A stretch of 44,136 nucleotides of DNA, taken from contig JAPZSB010000012.1 in the NCBI GenBank assembly GCA_027531565.1, positions 1 to 44,136 on the forward strand, written 5' to 3'. This document shows positions 40,773-44,136 of this stretch, piece by piece; the first letter of the stretch is position 1; each line of letters begins with the position of its first letter. The notes below the pieces were generated by a model, which saw only the letters and a program-made list of their open reading frames with translations, made no database searches and was not told where the DNA came from. Both the position numbers and the translations under genes were made by a program. This stretch comes from Beijerinckiaceae bacterium (GTDB lineage: Bacteria; Pseudomonadota; Alphaproteobacteria; Rhizobiales; Beijerinckiaceae).

Positions 40773-42962
40773 TCACGAACGCGGGGAGGAACCGGCGCCG
40801 AGGCCGGAAACCGGGCCGGCCGGCCTGTCCTCGGCGGCAGCCTCGATCTCGCGCAGGACGGCCTTGCCGCGCGGCGAGAGGCGGTAGAGCCGTCCCGCCT
40901 GCGGCGTGTTCGCTTCCAGCGCGCCGGCGAGTTCGGCGAGCTTCGGATCGCGCACCGGCTTGTCCTCGTCGCCGAGGCCGGGAATGTTCTGCGCCTCGAT
41001 ATCGAGATGGGCGAAGGCCATGGCCTGCTGGAACAGCATGGCCGGAAGCGAGCCGCCGGTCATGTTGTTGGTGGCGGTGTAATCGTCGTTCCCGAACCAG
41101 ACCGCCGTGGTGAAATTGCCCGAATAGCCGACGAACCAGGCATTGCGGTATTCATCGGTCGTGCCGGTCTTGCCGGCGGTGGGAATGCCCGGCAGCGCGG
41201 CCCGCCTTCCCGTGCCGGCCGTGACGACCTGGCGCAGCATGCGGTTCATGTCGAGCGCGACATAGGATGGCAGCACCTGCGGCCGCTTCGCCAGGTCCTG
41301 CTCGGCGCGGTAGATCACCTCGCCGGCGGGGGTCAGGATCTCGCGCGCGACATAGGGTTTCGCCAGTCTGCCGCCATTGGCGAAGGCGTTGAAGCCGGTG
41401 GCCATGTCCACCACCGTCACCTCGCTGACGCCCAGCGGCATGCCGGGAATGTCGCGCACCTCGCTGGCGAAGCCCACCTTGCGCAGCACATCATGGACGC
41501 GCTCGCGGCCGGCCTTGTGGTTGCCCTTGCCGAGCTTCTCGTTCAGCTGGATCGGGATCGTGTTGATCGACTTGGCCAGCGCCACGATGGCGGGCATCGA
41601 GCCGGCATAGGAGCGGCCGTAATTCTGCGGGCACCAGGGCCGGCCGATATTCACGCAGGTCGGCCGGTCGACGACGATGCTCTCGGGCTTGATCACGCCG
41701 TCATTCAGCGCCGCCGCATAGACGAAGGGCTTGAACGAGGAGCCCGGCTGCCGCATCGCCTGCACGGCGCGGTTGAACTGGCTTTGCCCGTAATCCCGGC
41801 CGCCGACCATGGCGCGCAGCCCGCCGGAATGATCGAGCATGACGAGGGCGGATTGCTTCACCCGGTAATTCGGCCCGTGCTGGCGCAGGATCGAGTCCGA
41901 TGCGCGCTCGACATGCTTCTGCAACCCGGGATCGATCGTTGCCCGGACGATCAGCGTGCGGTGATTGCCGAGCCTTCCGGCAGCGGCCAGCTGCTTGATC
42001 TCCTCGAACCCGAAATCGAGCGCGTAATCCGCGATATTCTGGTTCGCCCGCTCCACCGGCGTCGCCGGGTTGCGCAGGGCCGTGGAAACCTGGCCCTGTG
42101 TCAGGAACCCGGCTTCGACCATGTTCGAGAGCACATCGGCCGCCCGGGCGCGCGCCGCCGGCAGGTTGACGTTCGGCGAGAATTTCGACGGCGCCTTGAA
42201 CAGCCCGGCAATCATCGCCGCCTCGGCGAGGGTCAGGTCCCGGACATTCTTGCCGAAATAATGCTCGGCAGCGGATTGCACGCCGAAGACGCCGTTCCCC
42301 AGATAGGCGCGGTCGAGATAGAGCTTCAGGATCTCGCGCTTGGACAGGCGGGATTCCAGCCAGAGCGCGAGGAAGGCTTCCTTGATCTTCCGCTCGAGCG
42401 AGCGCTCGTTGTTCAGGAACAGGTTCTTGGCCAGCTGCTGGGTGATGGTCGAGCCGCCCTGCACCACGCCATTGGCCCGGGCATTCGCGATAACGGCGCG
42501 GAAAAGCCCTTGCGGATCAATGCCCCAATGTTCGTAGAAGCGGCGGTCCTCGGTGGCGAGCGCGGCCTTGACGAGATGTTCCGGCAGGTCCTCGATCGCG
42601 ATCGCCTCGCTGTGCAGGATGCCGCGCTTGCCGATGACCGCGCCGGTCTGGTCGACGAAGGTGACCGCGAGGTCCTGCTGCTTCAGCCAGTCCTCCTCGT
42701 TCACCGCCCGGAAGGCCGGTTTTGCCAGCGCCGTCATGAAGATGCCGCCGATCAGGCAATAGGTCAGCAGCTCGCAGGCGAGGGTCACCGCCACCCGCCC
42801 GCCCGGTGAGGGTTCCAGCCGGTCCGAGGCATGGCGGATCCGCCAGAGCCCCTCCTTGATCCGCTCGCCGAGCCGGTGCAGCGCGTCTTCCAGCCAGGCA
42901 TCGGCATCGCGCAGGCGGCGCGCCAGCTTTTCCCGGGTGGACAGGGTGCGGAACTCGGTCAT
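40773..42962 (-). CDS. Class A penicillin-binding protein (PBP1A family)
   Basis: Bifunctional peptidoglycan synthase of 729 residues. After a cytoplasmic arginine-rich tail and a hydrophobic helix (ELLTYCLIGGIFMTALAK) comes the GT51 glycosyltransferase domain with ATEDRRFYEHWGID and QGGSTITQQLAKN. The C-terminal transpeptidase domain holds the catalytic SxxK in PGSSFKPFVYAA, the SxN motif in LAKSINTIP and KTGTT. Length and motifs are normal for PBP1A. It leads an operon followed by DUF1214 and DUF1254. It is divergent from a cysteine-cluster protein gene across 150 bases. Confidence 0.94.
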   Translation of the reverse strand: MTEFRTLSTREKLARRLRDADAWLEDALHRLGERIKEGLWRIRHASDRLEPSPGGRVAVTLACELLTYCLIGGIFMTALAKPAFRAVNEEDWLKQQDLAVTFVDQTGAVIGKRGILHSEAIAIEDLPEHLVKAALATEDRRFYEHWGIDPQGLFRAVIANARANGVVQGGSTITQQLAKNLFLNNERSLERKIKEAFLALWLESRLSKREILKLYLDRAYLGNGVFGVQSAAEHYFGKNVRDLTLAEAAMIAGLFKAPSKFSPNVNLPAARARAADVLSNMVEAGFLTQGQVSTALRNPATPVERANQNIADYALDFGFEEIKQLAAAGRLGNHRTLIVRATIDPGLQKHVERASDSILRQHGPNYRVKQSALVMLDHSGGLRAMVGGRDYGQSQFNRAVQAMRQPGSSFKPFVYAAALNDGVIKPESIVVDRPTCVNIGRPWCPQNYGRSYAGSMPAIVALAKSINTIPIQLNEKLGKGNHKAGRERVHDVLRKVGFASEVRDIPGMPLGVSEVTVVDMATGFNAFANGGRLAKPYVAREILTPAGEVIYRAEQDLAKRPQVLPSYVALDMNRMLRQVVTAGTGRRAALPGIPTAGKTGTTDEYRNAWFVGYSGNFTTAVWFGNDDYTATNNMTGGSLPAMLFQQAMAFAHLDIEAQNIPGLGDEDKPVRDPKLAELAGALEANTPQAGRLYRLSPRGKAVLREIEAAAEDRPAGPVSGLGAGSSPRS

Positions 42963-43112
42963 GCGTCAGGCGTCAGGGCGGGAACAGGGCTGCGGAACGG
43001 CCGGCAACAGGATGGCAACAACATTCGGAAGTTCTCATAACACAGCGTTGCCGGTGCGTCCAAAACGAGGCGCACCCTTGACGGCTTCCGCCCGGCTTGC
43101 ACACAAGTACGG

Positions 43113-43607
43113 ATGGATGCGCCGCCGCCCTTCTGGAAGACCAAGACGCTCGCCGAAATGAACGAGGCCGAGTGGGAAAGCCTCTGCGACGGCTGCGGCC
43201 GCTGCTGCCTCATCAAGATGGAGGACGAGGATACCGGCCAGTATTATTTCACCGACGTGGCCTGCCGCCTGTTCGACGAGGCCGGCTGCCGCTGCCGGGA
43301 TTACGCGAACCGCGACCGCGAGGTGCCCGATTGCGTGCGCCTGACGCCCGACAATGCCGGCAGCTTCGGCTGGATGCCGCCAAGCTGCGCCTATCGCCTT
43401 CTGGCGGAAGGGAAATCCCTGCCGGATTGGCACCCGCTCGTCAGTGGCCGGCCGGAGAGCGTGCGCGAGGCCGGCGCCGGCGTGGCCGGCCGGGTCCACG
43501 CGCTGGAAGACCAGCTCTCGCTGCCGGAGCTGGTCGAGCGCATCCGCGCCTGGCCGGGCCGCTGGCCGCGCCGTCCCCGCCGCCGCCAGGACCGGAATCC
43601 TGCGTGA
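43113..43607 (+). CDS. YcgN/UPF0260-type cysteine-cluster protein (YkgJ-like)
   Basis: The 164-residue protein starts [20 protein letters not shown] and contains the cysteine cluster [13 protein letters not shown], then [15 protein letters not shown] and PDCVRLTP, giving at least seven cysteines, typical of a metal- or iron-sulfur-binding UPF0260 protein. [11 protein letters not shown] and ESVREAG follow. Function unknown; YkgJ-like proteins are suggested to bind iron-sulfur clusters or zinc. The start at 43113 fits the family. It is divergent from PBP1A. Confidence 0.87.
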   Translation: MDAPPPFWKTKTLAEMNEAEWESLCDGCGRCCLIKMEDEDTGQYYFTDVACRLFDEAGCRCRDYANRDREVPDCVRLTPDNAGSFGWMPPSCAYRLLAEGKSLPDWHPLVSGRPESVREAGAGVAGRVHALEDQLSLPELVERIRAWPGRWPRRPRRRQDRNPA

Positions 43608-43753
43608 CCGCGAGGCGGATTCTCCCGGTGCCTTCCACCCGGAAAGGGCGTCAGGCTGATTGGGAATGGGCCGCCGCACCCCGGGAAAGCTGCGTCCAAG
43701 GCCTTGGATAATCTCGGAAACAAGAAATTATTCCGGTAAAAAGAAAATAATCC

Positions 43754-43782
43754 TTGACGCCGTGACGGGCTTGGGGCATAAA
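43754..43782 (+). promoter_or_regulatory. Predicted sigma70-type promoter
   Basis: TTGACG (43754-43759), a 17-base spacer, and CATAAA (43777-43782) form a good housekeeping promoter in an unusually AT-rich stretch (CAAGAAATTATTCCGG and AAAAAGAAAATAATCC just upstream). It would drive the gene that starts near 44115 through a roughly 320-base leader that carries repeats. Confidence 0.5.
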
Positions 43783-43866
43783 CACCGCACGTTCCAGAAC
43801 TGCGCCACAGCATATCCGTGCTGAAACGCGGCGGGCGGATCGGAGCTCCGGCCTGTTCCCGCGCGC

Positions 43867-44076
43867 TTCCCGCCTCTCGCCAGCCGGGGAGAGGTCTTCA
43901 CTGTCCGTCGCCTTCGCTTTTGGCGAAGCGCTGGCGGGTGATGGGGCAGAACGGACGGGCGAGGGGCACAACCCGACTCTCCCGCTGGCCTCCCGCCTCT
44001 CCCCGCCGGGGAGAGGTCTTCACTGTCCGTCGCCTTCGCTTTTGGCGAAAGGCTGGCGGGTGATGGGGCGGAACGG
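43867..44076. repeat. Tandem copies of an intergenic hairpin repeat, 125-base period
   Basis: Two copies begin at 43867 and 43992. Each has a CTCTCC/GGGGAGAG hairpin, then TCTTCACTGTCCGTCGCC, TTCGCTTTTGGCGAA (itself an inverted repeat) and CTGGCGGGTGATGGGGC. This is a variant of the type A module with a different internal segment. It lies in the 507-base gap after the YcgN-type gene; besides the promoter, this gap holds no gene I can support until 44115. Confidence 0.78.
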
Positions 44077-44114
44077 AATACATGCAATTCAGGGGAGAGT
44101 GACGAGGTCTCGCC

Positions 44115-44136
44115 ATGGCTTCACCCCTCGCGCGGG
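44115..44136 (+). CDS. Start of a gene running off the window (tentative)
   Basis: An ATG at 44115 with GAGG seven bases upstream opens MASPLAR and stays open to the window end. Position downstream of a predicted promoter fits a real start, but seven residues cannot prove it. Confidence 0.25.

Overview
The window is GC-rich, densely packed chromosomal DNA that reads as a member of the Alphaproteobacteria, most likely the Hyphomicrobiales (Rhizobiales). The signs are a MucR/Ros-type regulator, a Rhizobium etli AnsA-type (class 3) asparaginase, proteins resembling DUF6456, DUF1491, DUF5330 and DUF1214/DUF1254, and TTAA-N7-TTAA (CtrA-type) sites. No phage, transposase, integrase, CRISPR array, rRNA or convincing tRNA was seen. 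About 49 complete protein genes and two partial ones at the edges are supported. The genus cannot be told from the sequence.

Layout. 1-3.1 kb: the tail of an aminotransferase, then the EF-P module (epmA-epmB divergent from efp). 3.1-13.8 kb: a membrane-anchored spermidine-synthase-like protein, a PfkB sugar kinase, class 3 asparaginase, pyroglutamyl peptidase, a lipoprotein hydrolase, an orphan membrane-anchored protein, a small DUF2267/DUF2780-like protein with a duplicated 3' end, a secreted alpha/beta hydrolase and a HerA-like ATPase (DUF853). 14.0-15.3 kb: three adjacent, mutually related small exported proteins of unknown function. 15.4-20.4 kb: ArgO/LysE exporter, M20 dipeptidase, HAD dehalogenase, class IV aminotransferase and EamA transporter. 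20.6-25.6 kb: a probable metal-related pair (DUF305 plus a His/Pro-rich protein), a small exported protein, murJ in an operon with a GT2 glycosyltransferase, and a divergent ChbG/HpnK deacetylase. 25.9-32.0 kb: DUF486, a short conserved-looking protein, a DM9-repeat protein, sodB, a Pro-rich membrane protein, oligopeptidase B and msrB. 32.3-38.6 kb: a regulatory block with mucR, a DnaA-domain-IV-like protein coupled to a DUF6456-like protein, sufE, a degenerate histidine-kinase-like protein, a peptidoglycan-binding membrane protein, DUF1491 and a 67-residue protein behind a perfect CtrA-type box. 38.7-44.1 kb: a lipoprotein, a PBP1A-DUF1214-DUF1254 operon, a YcgN-type cysteine-cluster protein and a long repeat-filled leader before a gene that runs off the window.

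How genes work together. Clear functional units are EF-P and its lysylation enzymes, the GT2-MurJ operon facing a polysaccharide-deacetylase-like gene, the PBP1A operon, the DnaA-IV-like/DUF6456 pair with ATGA coupling, and the kinase-like protein followed closely by a PG-binding protein. Several of the last group sit next to CtrA-type sequences, which suggests cell-cycle or envelope control.

Non-coding layer. Nine intergenic regions carry a mosaic of short GC-rich hairpin modules. These occur only downstream of genes (between convergent or tandem genes) and never in the twelve divergent promoter regions. Three of them share a larger composite element. I found no unmistakable new multi-gene system. 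The strongest leads for undescribed biology are the three-gene exported family at 14.0-15.3 kb, the DnaA-IV-like/DUF6456 pair, and the degenerate kinase with its CtrA-type site.
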